Origin: Burkholderia sp. Bp8992
GTDB taxonomy: Bacteria; Pseudomonadota; Gammaproteobacteria; Burkholderiales; Burkholderiaceae
Direction: 5' to 3'
NCBI RefSeq assembly: GCF_003853705.1
Contig: NZ_QTQI01000007.1
Span: 124,001 to 188,000 of the forward strand
Length of the DNA: 64,000 nt
The position numbers were made by a program, and so were the translations under genes. Position 1 is the stretch's first letter. The number at the start of each line of letters is the position of its first letter. The notes under the pieces are model-generated. The model was given only the letters and a program-made list of their open reading frames with translations. It did no database searches and was not told the DNA's origin. Positions 37,225 through 46,537 of this stretch are shown in pieces.

Positions 37225-39819
37225 ATGAATACCGCCAACCGCAAACCCCTGCCCGGCACGTCGCTGGACTATTTCGACGCGCGTGCCGCGGTCGACGCGA
37301 TCGCGCCCGGCGCCTACGACACGCTGCCGTACACGTCACGCGTGCTCGCCGAAAACCTCGTGCGCCGCTGCGACCCGGCGATCCTTGCCGATTCGCTGAA
37401 GCAGATCATCGAGCGCAAGCGCGAACGCGACTTCCCGTGGTTCCCGGCGCGCGTGGTGTGCCACGACATCCTCGGGCAGACGGCGCTCGTCGATCTCGCC
37501 GGCCTGCGCGACGCGATCGCCGACGGCGGCGGCGACCCGGCGAAGGTGAACCCGGTCGTGCCCGTGCAGCTGATCGTCGATCACTCGCTCGCCGTCGAAT
37601 GCGGCGGCTTCGATCCGGACGCGTTCGCGAAGAACCGCGCGATCGAGGATCGCCGCAACGAGGATCGCTTCCACTTCATCGAGTGGACGAAGAAGGCGTT
37701 CGAGAACGTCGACGTGATCCCGCCGGGCAACGGCATCATGCATCAGATCAACCTGGAGAAGATGTCGCCGGTGATCCAGGCGCAGGATGGCGTCGCGTAC
37801 CCGGACACCTGCGTCGGCACCGACAGCCACACGCCGCACGTCGACGCGCTCGGCGTGATCGCGATCGGCGTCGGCGGGCTCGAAGCCGAGAACGTGATGC
37901 TCGGCCGTGCGTCGTGGATGCGCCTGCCCGACATCGTCGGCGTCGAGCTGACCGGCAAGCGCCAGCCCGGCATCACCGCGACCGACGTCGTGCTCGCGCT
38001 GACCGAGTTCCTGCGCAAGGAAAAGGTGGTCGGCGCGTATCTGGAATTCCGCGGCGAAGGGGCGGCGAGCCTCACGCTCGGCGACCGCGCGACGATCTCG
38101 AACATGGCGCCCGAATACGGCGCGACGGCCGCGATGTTCTTCATCGACGGCCAGACGACCGACTACCTGCGCCTCACCGGCCGCAGCGACGAGCAGGTGA
38201 AGCTCGTCGAGACCTATGCGAAGGCAGCCGGCCTGTGGGCCGATACGCTCGCCAACGCGCAGTACGAACGCACGCTGACGTTCGACCTGTCGAGCGTCGT
38301 GCGCAACATGGCCGGCCCGTCGAACCCGCACAAGCGGCTGCCGACGTCCGATCTCGCCGCACGCGGGATCGCCGGCCAGTGGGAAGAGACGCCGGGCGAG
38401 ATGCCCGACGGCGCGGTGATCATCGCCGCGATCACGAGCTGCACGAACACCAGCAACCCGCGCAACGTGATCGCCGCGGCCTTGCTCGCCCGCAACGCGA
38501 ACGCGAAGGGCCTCACGCGCAAGCCGTGGGTCAAGAGTTCGCTCGCGCCGGGCTCGAAGGCGGTCGAGCTGTATCTCGAAGAAGCGAACCTGCTGCCGGA
38601 ACTCGAGAAGCTCGGCTTCGGCATCGTCGCGTTCGCGTGCACGACCTGCAACGGGATGTCGGGCGCGCTCGACCCGAAGATCCAGCAGGAGATCGTCGAT
38701 CGCGACCTGTACGCGACGGCCGTGCTGTCCGGCAACCGCAACTTCGACGGCCGCATCCACCCGTATGCGAAGCAGGCGTTTCTCGCGTCGCCGCCGCTCG
38801 TCGTCGCGTATGCGATCGCCGGCACGATCCGTTTCGACATCGAGAAGGATGTACTGGGCCATGACCAGGACGGGCAGCCCGTCACGCTGAAGGACATCTG
38901 GCCGACCGACGAGGAGATCGATGCGATCGTTGCGTCGAGCGTGAAGCCCGAGCAGTTCCGCAAGGTCTACGAGCCGATGTTCGCGCGTAGCGCCGATGCG
39001 GGCGAGCGCGCGGCGCCGCTGTACGACTGGCGCGCGCAGAGCACGTACATCCGCCGTCCGCCGTATTGGGAAGGCGCGCTGGCCGGCGAGCGCACGCTGC
39101 AAGGCATGCGCCCGCTCGCGGTGCTCGGCGACAACATCACGACCGACCACCTGTCGCCGTCGAACGCGATCCTGCTGGATAGCGCGGCCGGCGAATACCT
39201 CGCGAAGATGGGCCTGCCGGAAGAAGACTTCAACTCGTACGCGACGCACCGGGGAGACCACCTGACCGCGCAGCGCGCGACCTTCGCGAACCCGACGCTG
39301 ATCAACGAGATGGCGGTCGTCGACGGCGCGGTGAAGAAGGGCTCGCTTGCGCGGGTCGAGCCGGAAGGCAAGGTCATGCGGATGTGGGAGGCGATCGAGA
39401 CGTACATGAATCGCAAGCAGCCGCTGATCGTCGTGGCCGGCGCCGACTACGGCCAGGGCTCGTCGCGCGACTGGGCCGCGAAGGGCGTGCGGCTCGCGGG
39501 CGTCGAGGCGATCGCCGCCGAAGGCTTCGAGCGGATCCACCGCACGAACCTGATCGGGATGGGCGTGCTGCCGCTCGAGTTCAAGCCCGGCACGAACCGG
39601 ACGACGCTCGGCATCGACGGCACCGAGACCTTCGACGTGATCGGCGAGCGCACGCCGCGCGCCGACCTGACGCTCGTGATTCACCGCAAGAACGGCGAGC
39701 GCGTCGAAGTGCCGATGACGTGCCGGCTCGATACGGCCGAGGAAGTGTCGATCTACGAAGCGGGCGGCGTGCTGCAGCGTTTCGCGCAGGACTTCCTCGA
39801 ATCGTCGCAGGCGGCGTGA
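37225..39819 (+). CDS. acnD: Fe-S-dependent 2-methylcitrate dehydratase AcnD
   Basis: An 864-residue aconitase-superfamily protein of the AcnD length. Cluster ligands lie in ITSCTNTSNP and CTTCNGMSG, and the C-terminal swivel domain has YGQGSSRDWAAKG. It dehydrates 2-methylcitrate to 2-methyl-trans-aconitate, which needs PrpF for the next step. Its presence in place of prpD, with prpF, is the acnD-type methylcitrate operon. The start is at ATG 37225, about 80 bases after prpC. Confidence 0.95.
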   Translation: MNTANRKPLPGTSLDYFDARAAVDAIAPGAYDTLPYTSRVLAENLVRRCDPAILADSLKQIIERKRERDFPWFPARVVCHDILGQTALVDLAGLRDAIADGGGDPAKVNPVVPVQLIVDHSLAVECGGFDPDAFAKNRAIEDRRNEDRFHFIEWTKKAFENVDVIPPGNGIMHQINLEKMSPVIQAQDGVAYPDTCVGTDSHTPHVDALGVIAIGVGGLEAENVMLGRASWMRLPDIVGVELTGKRQPGITATDVVLALTEFLRKEKVVGAYLEFRGEGAASLTLGDRATISNMAPEYGATAAMFFIDGQTTDYLRLTGRSDEQVKLVETYAKAAGLWADTLANAQYERTLTFDLSSVVRNMAGPSNPHKRLPTSDLAARGIAGQWEETPGEMPDGAVIIAAITSCTNTSNPRNVIAAALLARNANAKGLTRKPWVKSSLAPGSKAVELYLEEANLLPELEKLGFGIVAFACTTCNGMSGALDPKIQQEIVDRDLYATAVLSGNRNFDGRIHPYAKQAFLASPPLVVAYAIAGTIRFDIEKDVLGHDQDGQPVTLKDIWPTDEEIDAIVASSVKPEQFRKVYEPMFARSADAGERAAPLYDWRAQSTYIRRPPYWEGALAGERTLQGMRPLAVLGDNITTDHLSPSNAILLDSAAGEYLAKMGLPEEDFNSYATHRGDHLTAQRATFANPTLINEMAVVDGAVKKGSLARVEPEGKVMRMWEAIETYMNRKQPLIVVAGADYGQGSSRDWAAKGVRLAGVEAIAAEGFERIHRTNLIGMGVLPLEFKPGTNRTTLGIDGTETFDVIGERTPRADLTLVIHRKNGERVEVPMTCRLDTAEEVSIYEAGGVLQRFAQDFLESSQAA

Positions 39820-39845
39820 CCGACGCACACAGGGATAACGCAAAC

Positions 39846-41036
39846 ATGGCTCACATTCCTCAAATCAGGATTCCCGCGACCTATATGCGCGGCGGCACCA
39901 GCAAGGGCGTGTTCTTCCGGCTGCAGGACCTGCCGGATGCCGCGCAGGCGCCGGGCGCCGCGCGCGACGCGCTGCTGCTGCGCGTGATCGGCAGCCCCGA
40001 TCCATACGGCAAGCAGATCGACGGGATGGGCGGCGCGACGTCGTCCACCAGCAAGACGGTGATCGTGTCGAAGAGCACGCGGCCCGGGCACGACGTCGAC
40101 TACCTGTTCGGGCAGGTCGCGATCGACCGCGCGTTCGTCGACTGGACCGGCAACTGCGGCAACCTGTCGGCGGCCGTCGGCCCGTTCGCGATCAGCGGCG
40201 GGCTCGTCGATCCGGCGCGCGTGCCGCGTGACGGCGTCGCGACCGTGCGGATCTGGCAGGCGAACATCGGCAAGACGATCATTGCCCATGTGCCGATCAC
40301 GAACGGCGCGGTGCAGGAGACGGGCGACTTCGAACTGGACGGCGTCACGTTCCCGGCCGCCGAAGTGCAGCTCGAATTCATGGATCCGGCCGCCGAGGAA
40401 GAAGGCGCGGGCGGCTCGATGTTCCCGACCGGCAACCTCGTCGACGATCTGGCCGTGCCGGGCATCGGCACGCTGAAGGCGACGATGATCAACGCGGGCA
40501 TCCCGACGATCTTCGTCGACGCGGAAGCGATCGGCTACACGGGCACGGAGCTGCAGGACGCGATCAACGGCGATGCGAAGGCGCTCGAGAAGTTCGAGAC
40601 GATCCGCGCGCACGGCGCGCTGCGCATGGGCCTGATCGATACGCTCGACGAAATCGCGACGCGGCAGCACACGCCGAAGATCGCGTTCGTCGCGAAGCCG
40701 GCCGACTATGTCGCGTCGAGCGGCAAGCGCGTGAACGCGGCCGACGTCGACCTGCTGGTGCGCGCGATGTCGATGGGCAAGCTGCATCACGCGATGATGG
40801 GCACGGCGGCGGTGGCGATCGGCACGGCCGCGGCGATCCCCGGCACGCTCGTCAATCTGGCGGCCGGTGGCGGCGAACGCAACGCGGTGCGCTTCGGCCA
40901 TCCGTCGGGCACGCTGCGCGTCGGCGCGGAAGCGCAGCGCGAGAACGGCGAGTGGACCGTCACGAAGGCGATCATGAGCCGCAGCGCGCGCGTGCTGATG
41001 GAAGGCTGGGTGCGGGTGCCGGGGGATGCGTTCTGA
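39846..41036 (+). CDS. prpF: 2-Methylaconitate isomerase PrpF (AcnD partner)
   Basis: A 396-residue protein of the diaminopimelate-epimerase-like PrpF family. The opening IRIPATYMRGGTSKGVFF contains the active-site region, and NCGNLSAAVGPFAI is the second conserved motif. It isomerises 2-methyl-trans-aconitate to the cis form for hydration by an aconitase. The ATG at 39846 lies 26 bases past acnD. It is the last gene of the operon, followed by a bidirectional hairpin. Confidence 0.95.
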   Translation: MAHIPQIRIPATYMRGGTSKGVFFRLQDLPDAAQAPGAARDALLLRVIGSPDPYGKQIDGMGGATSSTSKTVIVSKSTRPGHDVDYLFGQVAIDRAFVDWTGNCGNLSAAVGPFAISGGLVDPARVPRDGVATVRIWQANIGKTIIAHVPITNGAVQETGDFELDGVTFPAAEVQLEFMDPAAEEEGAGGSMFPTGNLVDDLAVPGIGTLKATMINAGIPTIFVDAEAIGYTGTELQDAINGDAKALEKFETIRAHGALRMGLIDTLDEIATRQHTPKIAFVAKPADYVASSGKRVNAADVDLLVRAMSMGKLHHAMMGTAAVAIGTAAAIPGTLVNLAAGGGERNAVRFGHPSGTLRVGAEAQRENGEWTVTKAIMSRSARVLMEGWVRVPGDAF

Positions 41037-41062
41037 GCGTTGCCGGTTACGGCGATGGCGAT

Positions 41063-41084
41063 GCGGGCGGCTTCGGCCGCCCGC
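41063..41084. terminator. Hairpin between prpF and the esterase gene
   Basis: Perfect 9-bp stem GCGGGCGGC/GCCGCCCGC with a TTCG tetraloop between two convergent genes. There is no long U tract; probably terminates both. Confidence 0.6.
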
Positions 41085-41094
41085 GTCGTTTGCG

Positions 41095-42033
41095 TCAGCC
41101 GTGCAGGAAGCGGCGCAGCGCGTCGTGGCTCAGGCGGCGTGCCGTTTCGGATACGCGCGCACCGGGCACGATGTCGAAGCCGTGTACGCCGCCGGGCAGC
41201 ACGTGCAGCTCGGTCGGTACGCCCGCGCGGAGCAGGCGCTGCGCGTAGTCGAGATTTTCGTCGACGAACAGATCGAGCGAGCCGACCGACAGGAACGTGG
41301 GCGGCAGGCCGTCGAGCCGCGTGGCGCGTGCAGCGGCCGCGTACGGCGACACGCCGTCGATGCCCGGCGCGTGACCGAGCAACGAGGTCCAGCCGAACCG
41401 GTTGTTGGCTGCATGCCAGACGAATTCGCCGGCATGCGGATGCGGCGGGCGCGTGCAGGTGCGATCGTCGAGCATCGGATAGACCAGATGCTGGAACGCG
41501 AGCCGGTACTCGCCGCGGTCGCGGGCCAGCAGCGCCAGCGCGGCGGCGAGCCCGCCGCCCGCACTTTCGCCTGCCACGCCGATGCGCGATGCGTCGATGC
41601 CGAGCGCGTCGGCATCGCGGAAGACCCATGCGAGCGCCGCGTAGCAATCCTCGATCGCGCCGGGAAACACGGTTTCCGGCGCGAGCCGGTAGTCGATCGA
41701 GATCAGCGCGCAGCCGAGCTGCGTCACGAGTGACCGATGAACCGCCTCGAGATCCTTCGCCTTGCCGCGCACGAAGCCGCCGCCGTGCATGTGGACGATT
41801 GCCGGGAGCGGGCGCGCGTGATCGTCGGGCAGGTAGACGAGCACCGGGACGTCCGGCGCGCCGGCCGGACCGGGCACCGTGCGGCGTTCGAGCGTGCTGC
41901 CGGCAAGGTCGGGCGGCGGCAGCGGCAGCACGCGTTCGCGCGACTGCGCAAGGTTGTCGATGCCGAGCGTGACGGTCGGCCAGGTCTCGAGCAGCGGGCG
42001 GATTTCGGGATCGACGAGGTGCAGGGTGTCCAA
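41095..42033 (-). CDS. HSL-family alpha/beta hydrolase (esterase)
   Basis: A 312-residue alpha/beta hydrolase of the hormone-sensitive-lipase type. The oxyanion motif HGGG is at residues 83-86, and the nucleophile is in GESAGGG (Ser157). The acid is in DLFVDENLDY (about 254) and the histidine in GGVHGFD (about 285). It hydrolyses short-chain esters in the cytoplasm; the substrate is unknown. It is the last gene of the leftward CoA-linked cluster, 37 bases after the acyl-CoA dehydrogenase, so it may release an acid that the cluster then degrades. Confidence 0.88.
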   Translation of the reverse strand: MDTLHLVDPEIRPLLETWPTVTLGIDNLAQSRERVLPLPPPDLAGSTLERRTVPGPAGAPDVPVLVYLPDDHARPLPAIVHMHGGGFVRGKAKDLEAVHRSLVTQLGCALISIDYRLAPETVFPGAIEDCYAALAWVFRDADALGIDASRIGVAGESAGGGLAAALALLARDRGEYRLAFQHLVYPMLDDRTCTRPPHPHAGEFVWHAANNRFGWTSLLGHAPGIDGVSPYAAAARATRLDGLPPTFLSVGSLDLFVDENLDYAQRLLRAGVPTELHVLPGGVHGFDIVPGARVSETARRLSHDALRRFLHG

Positions 42034-42070
42034 CGCGTAGCTCCATCGTGAAGGTGGGGGCGCGCCGTGG

Positions 42071-43225
42071 TCAGAGTGCGCTGCGCGCGATGACCCAACG
42101 GTGCACCTCGGTCGGGCCTTCGAAGATGCGCATCAACCGCGCCTCGCTGGCCATCTGCTGCAACGGCATTTCCTTCGTCATGCCCATCGCGCCGAGCGTC
42201 TGCATCGCATGGTCGATGACGCTCGATGCCATTTCGGTGGCGAACACCTTGACCATCGAGATCTGCGTGCGCGCATCCTGTCCGGCATCCACGCGCGCAG
42301 CCGCTTCGTAGGTCATGAGGCGGCACGCGTGGATCTGCGTGAGCGCGTCGGCGACCCACCACTGGACCGCCTGGCGCTCCGCGAGCGGCACGCCGAAAGT
42401 CTTGCGCTGTTTCGCATGGTCGCACAGCATCGCGACCGCGCGCTCGGCGCGGCCGATGCACCATGCGGCCATCTCCAGCCGCCGGTTCGCGAGCCGCGCC
42501 TGCATCGGCGCGAAGCCGGCGCCTTCCGCGCCCAGCAACTGCGCGGCGGGGAGGCGACAGTCCTCCAGCACGATTTCGTAGGTCGACAGCCCGCCGATCA
42601 TCGGGATCCGCCGTTCGATGACGAAGCCCGGCGTGTCGCGATCGACGATGAACGCCGTCATGCCGCCGCGCTTGCCCTTGCTTCGATCGGTGAGCGCCAT
42701 CACGATCGTCCAGTCGGCCTCGGGCGCGTGGCTGATCCAGATCTTCCGTCCGTTCAGCACCCAGCTGTCGCCGTCGCGCACGGCCGTCGTCGACAGCGCA
42801 CCCGGATCCGAGCCGGCGCCCGGCTCGGAGATCGCCATCGCGGCGCGCGTGGCGCCGCGTGCGTACGGTTCGAGATAGCGCGCGCGTTGCGCGTCGTCGG
42901 CCACTTCGCACAGCATCCGCAGGTTCGGTGAATCGGGCGGCAGGATGTACGGCGTCACGGTCGTGCCGATCGCTTCGTTCACGCCGACCATCGCGACGGC
43001 CGGCAGGTCCGAGCCGCCGGCGTCGAGCGGTGCGTCGAGGCCCCACAGGCCGAGTTGCCGGGAACGCTCGTCGAGGTGCGCGCGTTCATCGTCGCGCAGC
43101 CCGAAGCGCTGGCCGTCGGCCTCGCGCGCCATCACCGCGGCTTCGAGCGGAATCAGCTCGTCCTTCACGAAACGTGCGACGAGATCGCGGATCATCCGGT
43201 GTTCGAGTTCAAGGTCGAAATTCAT
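42071..43225 (-). CDS. Acyl-CoA dehydrogenase
   Basis: A 384-residue flavoprotein dehydrogenase. AISEPGAGSDPGALSTTAVRDGD and the WISHA segment bind FAD and substrate, and a C-terminal IFEGPTEVHRWVIARSAL carries the usual EGxxE-type ending where the catalytic base lies in many members. It introduces a double bond in an acyl-CoA thioester. Membership in a cluster with two enoyl-CoA hydratases and a CoA-transferase fits a beta-oxidation-like route. The start at 43225 lacks a strong ribosome binding site. Confidence 0.88.
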   Translation of the reverse strand: MNFDLELEHRMIRDLVARFVKDELIPLEAAVMAREADGQRFGLRDDERAHLDERSRQLGLWGLDAPLDAGGSDLPAVAMVGVNEAIGTTVTPYILPPDSPNLRMLCEVADDAQRARYLEPYARGATRAAMAISEPGAGSDPGALSTTAVRDGDSWVLNGRKIWISHAPEADWTIVMALTDRSKGKRGGMTAFIVDRDTPGFVIERRIPMIGGLSTYEIVLEDCRLPAAQLLGAEGAGFAPMQARLANRRLEMAAWCIGRAERAVAMLCDHAKQRKTFGVPLAERQAVQWWVADALTQIHACRLMTYEAAARVDAGQDARTQISMVKVFATEMASSVIDHAMQTLGAMGMTKEMPLQQMASEARLMRIFEGPTEVHRWVIARSAL

Positions 43226-43263
43226 GGGAGTCGATGAGTGTGAGGTAGGAGAGGCGGATGCCA

Positions 43264-44586
43264 TCAGCCGGCATGCACGGGAGCCGATGCCCTGGCCCGT
43301 AGCGTGCCGAGCAGCGCGATGGCGCCGGCCGCGAGCAGCGCGGCGTTGAAATAGAGCCCGCCGCGCATCGACCCGGTGGCCGTGTTGAGCACGCCCATCA
43401 GGAACGGGCTCGCGAACCCGCCGATCGCGCCGGACATCGTGATCGCCGCGATCGCGACCGCCATCGAACGCTTCGGCAGCGCGAGCCCCGGCAGCACCCA
43501 GAAAGCGGGCAACGACGCGGCGTGCGTGGCGACCGCGATGCAGAGCGCGATCATCAGGTGCGATGTGCCGCCGACGCTCGCCAGCCCGGCGAGCGCCACC
43601 GCGCACGCGAACATCGCGACTGCACCGTGCCCGCGCCACTCGCGCCGGCGCTCGGTGCGCCAGCCCATCGCGAGCATGCCGACGATGCCGCACAGGTACG
43701 GCAGCGCGGACAGCAGCCCGATCTGCATCGCGCCATGCAACCCGCCGCGATGCAGGATCACGGGCATCCAGAACACGAGCGCGTAGCCGGCGGCCGCGAT
43801 CGCGAAATTGGCCGCGCACAGCAGCCAGAAGTCGCGGTGCGCGAGCAGCGACCGCGCCGCGTTTGCGTTCGGCGTGCCGGCTTCGGCCTGCGCGTGCGCG
43901 GCGCGCAGTGCGGCCTTGTCGGTATCCGACAGCCAGCGTGCGTCGTCCGGCCGGTCGTCGAGAAAACGCAGCGCGACGAGGCCGAGTACGCTGCTCGGCA
44001 GCCCTTCGACGACGAACAGCCATTGCCAGCCGCTCAGGCCGGCGGCGCCGTCGAAGTACGAGAGGATGGCGCCCGACACGGGGCCGGCGATCAGCCCCGC
44101 GAGGTACAGCGCGGTCATGAACAGCGCGAACGCCTTCGCGCGTTGCCGCGGCGGATACCACGCGCCGAGATAGAACAGGATGCCGGGGAAGAAGCCGGCC
44201 TCGAACACGCCGAGCAGGAAGCGGCACGCGTAGAACTGCGCGGGCGTCGTGACGAACATCGTCGCGGCCGAGCCGAGCCCCCATAGCACCATGATCCGGG
44301 CGATCGTCCTGCGTGCGCCGATCCGCGCAAGCAGCGCGTTGCTCGGAATCTCGAACGCCATGTAGCCGATGAAGAAGATGCCCGCGCCGAGCCCGTAGAC
44401 GGCGTCGGAGAAGTGCAGTTCGGCCGCCATCTGCGCGTGCGCGAATCCGATGTTGATCCGGTCGATGAACGACAGCGTGTAGCAGAGGATCAGGAACGGC
44501 AGCAGCCGGCGAGAGATCCGCCGGTAGAGCGCCTGCGTCGCGCGCTCGTCGATGGCGGCCGCGTGAGTGGAAAGGGTTGGGGTCAT
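43264..44586 (-). CDS. MFS transporter, anion:cation symporter type
   Basis: A 440-residue transporter with 12 membrane segments. The opening RRLLPFLILCYTLSFIDRINIGFAHAQM is the D-R-x-N signature of the ACS (NicT/tartrate/phthalate-like) subfamily, whose members import organic acids with protons. It probably takes up the acid metabolised by the neighbouring CoA enzymes. It begins 10 bases after the porin stop, so the two are cotranscribed. Confidence 0.9.
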   Translation of the reverse strand: MTPTLSTHAAAIDERATQALYRRISRRLLPFLILCYTLSFIDRINIGFAHAQMAAELHFSDAVYGLGAGIFFIGYMAFEIPSNALLARIGARRTIARIMVLWGLGSAATMFVTTPAQFYACRFLLGVFEAGFFPGILFYLGAWYPPRQRAKAFALFMTALYLAGLIAGPVSGAILSYFDGAAGLSGWQWLFVVEGLPSSVLGLVALRFLDDRPDDARWLSDTDKAALRAAHAQAEAGTPNANAARSLLAHRDFWLLCAANFAIAAAGYALVFWMPVILHRGGLHGAMQIGLLSALPYLCGIVGMLAMGWRTERRREWRGHGAVAMFACAVALAGLASVGGTSHLMIALCIAVATHAASLPAFWVLPGLALPKRSMAVAIAAITMSGAIGGFASPFLMGVLNTATGSMRGGLYFNAALLAAGAIALLGTLRARASAPVHAG

Positions 44587-44596
44587 GGATACTCCG

Positions 44597-45649
44597 TCAG
44601 AAGCGGTGGACGATGCCGAGCGCGAACACCTGCTCGGTGCCGCCCGGTTGCGGCTGCAGGCCGACCACGACCGTGTTGCGGGCGGCGCCGCCGTTCTTCA
44701 TGTACAGATAGCGCGCGTAGAGCGACGTGCGCTTCGACAGCGGATGGTCGTAGCCGGCGCCGAGCGCGGTCGCGTCGTTCGCCGAGCCTTTCACGTCGCG
44801 GCGCACGATCGAGACGAGCAGGCGATCGAGCGCACCGACGTTGATCGATGCGCCGGCGCTCGCGGTCGAGAACGCGGGCAGGTGCGGCGCCGTTCCGACG
44901 CCGTACAGGAACGCGGCGTACAGCTTGACGCGCGCGAACGCGTAGTTGGCTGCGAACACGTAGTGTCGCGTCGTCGACGGCGAGACGACGGGCGCCAGGG
45001 TGCCGGCCGACGTGTCGCCCTGGAAGCCGGCGCCGAGGTAGAGCCCGCCGATCCGGTACTGGAGCCCGGCGCCGTAGTTGCGCCCGGCCTGCGTCGACAG
45101 CGCGTTCGGCGTCGGAAAGCCGTACGTGGCCATCACGCGCAGGCCGTTCCAGTCGGGGCTCAGATACGACGCCGCCTGGTTGAAGCGCGGAATCGGCGGC
45201 GTCGTGTTGCTCGTGATCGTGTCCGTCGACGTCGCGAGCAGCGCAAGCGGCGACAGCCGTTCGTTGAGCCCGAACGGATCGCCGTCATAGACGACGTAGA
45301 ACGCGGGCGTGTATTGCCGGCCGAGCCGGAGGTCGCCGTAGCGCGTGTTCTGCAGCGACACGTAGGCCTGCCGGTAGAACAGCGTGCCGCCCTGGAACGA
45401 TCCGTCGGCCGGCGAGAAGCCGCTTTCCAGCACGAACTTCGTCGACGTGCCGCCGCCGAGATCCTCGACGCCTGTCAGTCCGAGGCGGCTCGTCGACGAG
45501 CCGCCGCCGCTTTGCCGCATGCTCGACAGGCTGCCGATGCGATCGAATTCGACGTAGCTGTCGACGATCCCGTACAGCGTGACCGACGACGCGTGTGCCG
45601 ACGTGGCGCACAGCACGCACGCTCCGATCAGGAGTGCTTTCCGTTGCAT
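44597..45649 (-). CDS. OmpC-like general porin
   Basis: A 350-residue porin precursor. The signal peptide ends near residue 20 (SAHA), followed by SSVTLYGIVDSYVEFD, the standard start of Burkholderia trimeric porins. The body shows alternating beta-strands with GGGTSTKFVLESGF-type turns, and the terminal residue is phenylalanine (ALGIVHRF). Its place in the catabolic cluster next to an MFS importer suggests substrate-specific outer-membrane entry. GGAGAC lies before the ATG at 45649. Confidence 0.92.
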   Translation of the reverse strand: MQRKALLIGACVLCATSAHASSVTLYGIVDSYVEFDRIGSLSSMRQSGGGSSTSRLGLTGVEDLGGGTSTKFVLESGFSPADGSFQGGTLFYRQAYVSLQNTRYGDLRLGRQYTPAFYVVYDGDPFGLNERLSPLALLATSTDTITSNTTPPIPRFNQAASYLSPDWNGLRVMATYGFPTPNALSTQAGRNYGAGLQYRIGGLYLGAGFQGDTSAGTLAPVVSPSTTRHYVFAANYAFARVKLYAAFLYGVGTAPHLPAFSTASAGASINVGALDRLLVSIVRRDVKGSANDATALGAGYDHPLSKRTSLYARYLYMKNGGAARNTVVVGLQPQPGGTEQVFALGIVHRF

Positions 45650-45736
45650 GAAGGTGTCTCCTTTCCATGTCTTTTTTGTGGCGCGCCCGCGTTCTGGGAG
45701 CGGTTGCGCGCGTGGTGCCGCCGTGCCGTGTCGGGT

Positions 45737-46537
45737 TCAGCGCCCCTTGAATACCGGTTTGCGCTTCTCGAGGAACGCGCGGGCACCTTCGATCCGGTCC
45801 TCGCTCGCATAGACGTCGGGGCCGACGTCCAGCCGCAGCGCAGCGGCCACCGGCAGCCCCTGGCTGCGCGTCGCGGTTTCCTTGATGCGGCGGATCGTGA
45901 GCGGCGCGTTAGCGGCGATCGTCTGCGCCAGTTCGCGCACGGTGTCGTCGAGTGCGGCGCCGGGGACGACGCGGTTCAGCAAGCCGGCGCGCTGCGCTTC
46001 TTCGGCATCGAAGCGGCGGCCCGTGAACAGCAGCTCCATCGCGATCGCGCGCGGCAGCATGAGCGGCAGCAGTACGCTCGCGAAGTTCGCACCCATCCCG
46101 ACCCGCGCTTCGGGCAGCGCGAAGGTCGCGTGATCGGCCGCGATCCGCAGGTCGCACGCGAGCGCGATTTCGCAGCCGCCGCCGATGGCGTGGCCGTTGA
46201 TTGCCGCGATCGTCGGCTTGCGCAGTTCGAGGATCAGCTCGTGCACGTTGCGGGCGAGCCCGCGCATTGGCTGCATCCCACGTATCTCGGGATCGCCGAG
46301 ATCGACGCCCGCGCTGAACGCGCGTTCGCCCGCGCCGCGGATCACGATGACGCGGATCGTCGGGTTGTCGTCGAGCGTGACGAGTTCGTCGCACAGGCGC
46401 CGGATCGCTTCGGCGGACAGCGCATTGGCGACATGTGGACGATGGATCGTCAGCCATGCGATGCCGTCGTCGTCGTTGCGCAGGATCGACGGCGCGTCGT
46501 CGCCCGTCAGCGAGGAAAACGAGCCGGATGCGCTCAT
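45737..46537 (-). CDS. Enoyl-CoA hydratase/isomerase family protein
   Basis: A 266-residue crotonase-fold protein. The oxyanion-hole region includes RAFSAGVDLGDPE and INGHAIGGGCEIALACDLRIA. Where most hydratases have two catalytic glutamates, the helix after GVGMGANFASVLLPLM keeps no clear second glutamate, so it may be an isomerase or hydrolase rather than a classical hydratase. Its start overlaps the CoA-transferase stop by four bases, which indicates translational coupling. Confidence 0.85.
   Translation of the reverse strand: MSASGSFSSLTGDDAPSILRNDDDGIAWLTIHRPHVANALSAEAIRRLCDELVTLDDNPTIRVIVIRGAGERAFSAGVDLGDPEIRGMQPMRGLARNVHELILELRKPTIAAINGHAIGGGCEIALACDLRIAADHATFALPEARVGMGANFASVLLPLMLPRAIAMELLFTGRRFDAEEAQRAGLLNRVVPGAALDDTVRELAQTIAANAPLTIRRIKETATRSQGLPVAAALRLDVGPDVYASEDRIEGARAFLEKRKPVFKGR

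Noticed and set aside
34698-37259. An 853-residue minus-strand frame across prpB and prpC
   Set aside because: Shadow of prpB and prpC, both identified by catalytic motifs.
42071-44284. Fusion of the acyl-CoA dehydrogenase with an upstream 350-residue domain
   Set aside because: The upstream part is out-of-frame sequence of the MFS gene; the dehydrogenase starts cleanly at 43225.
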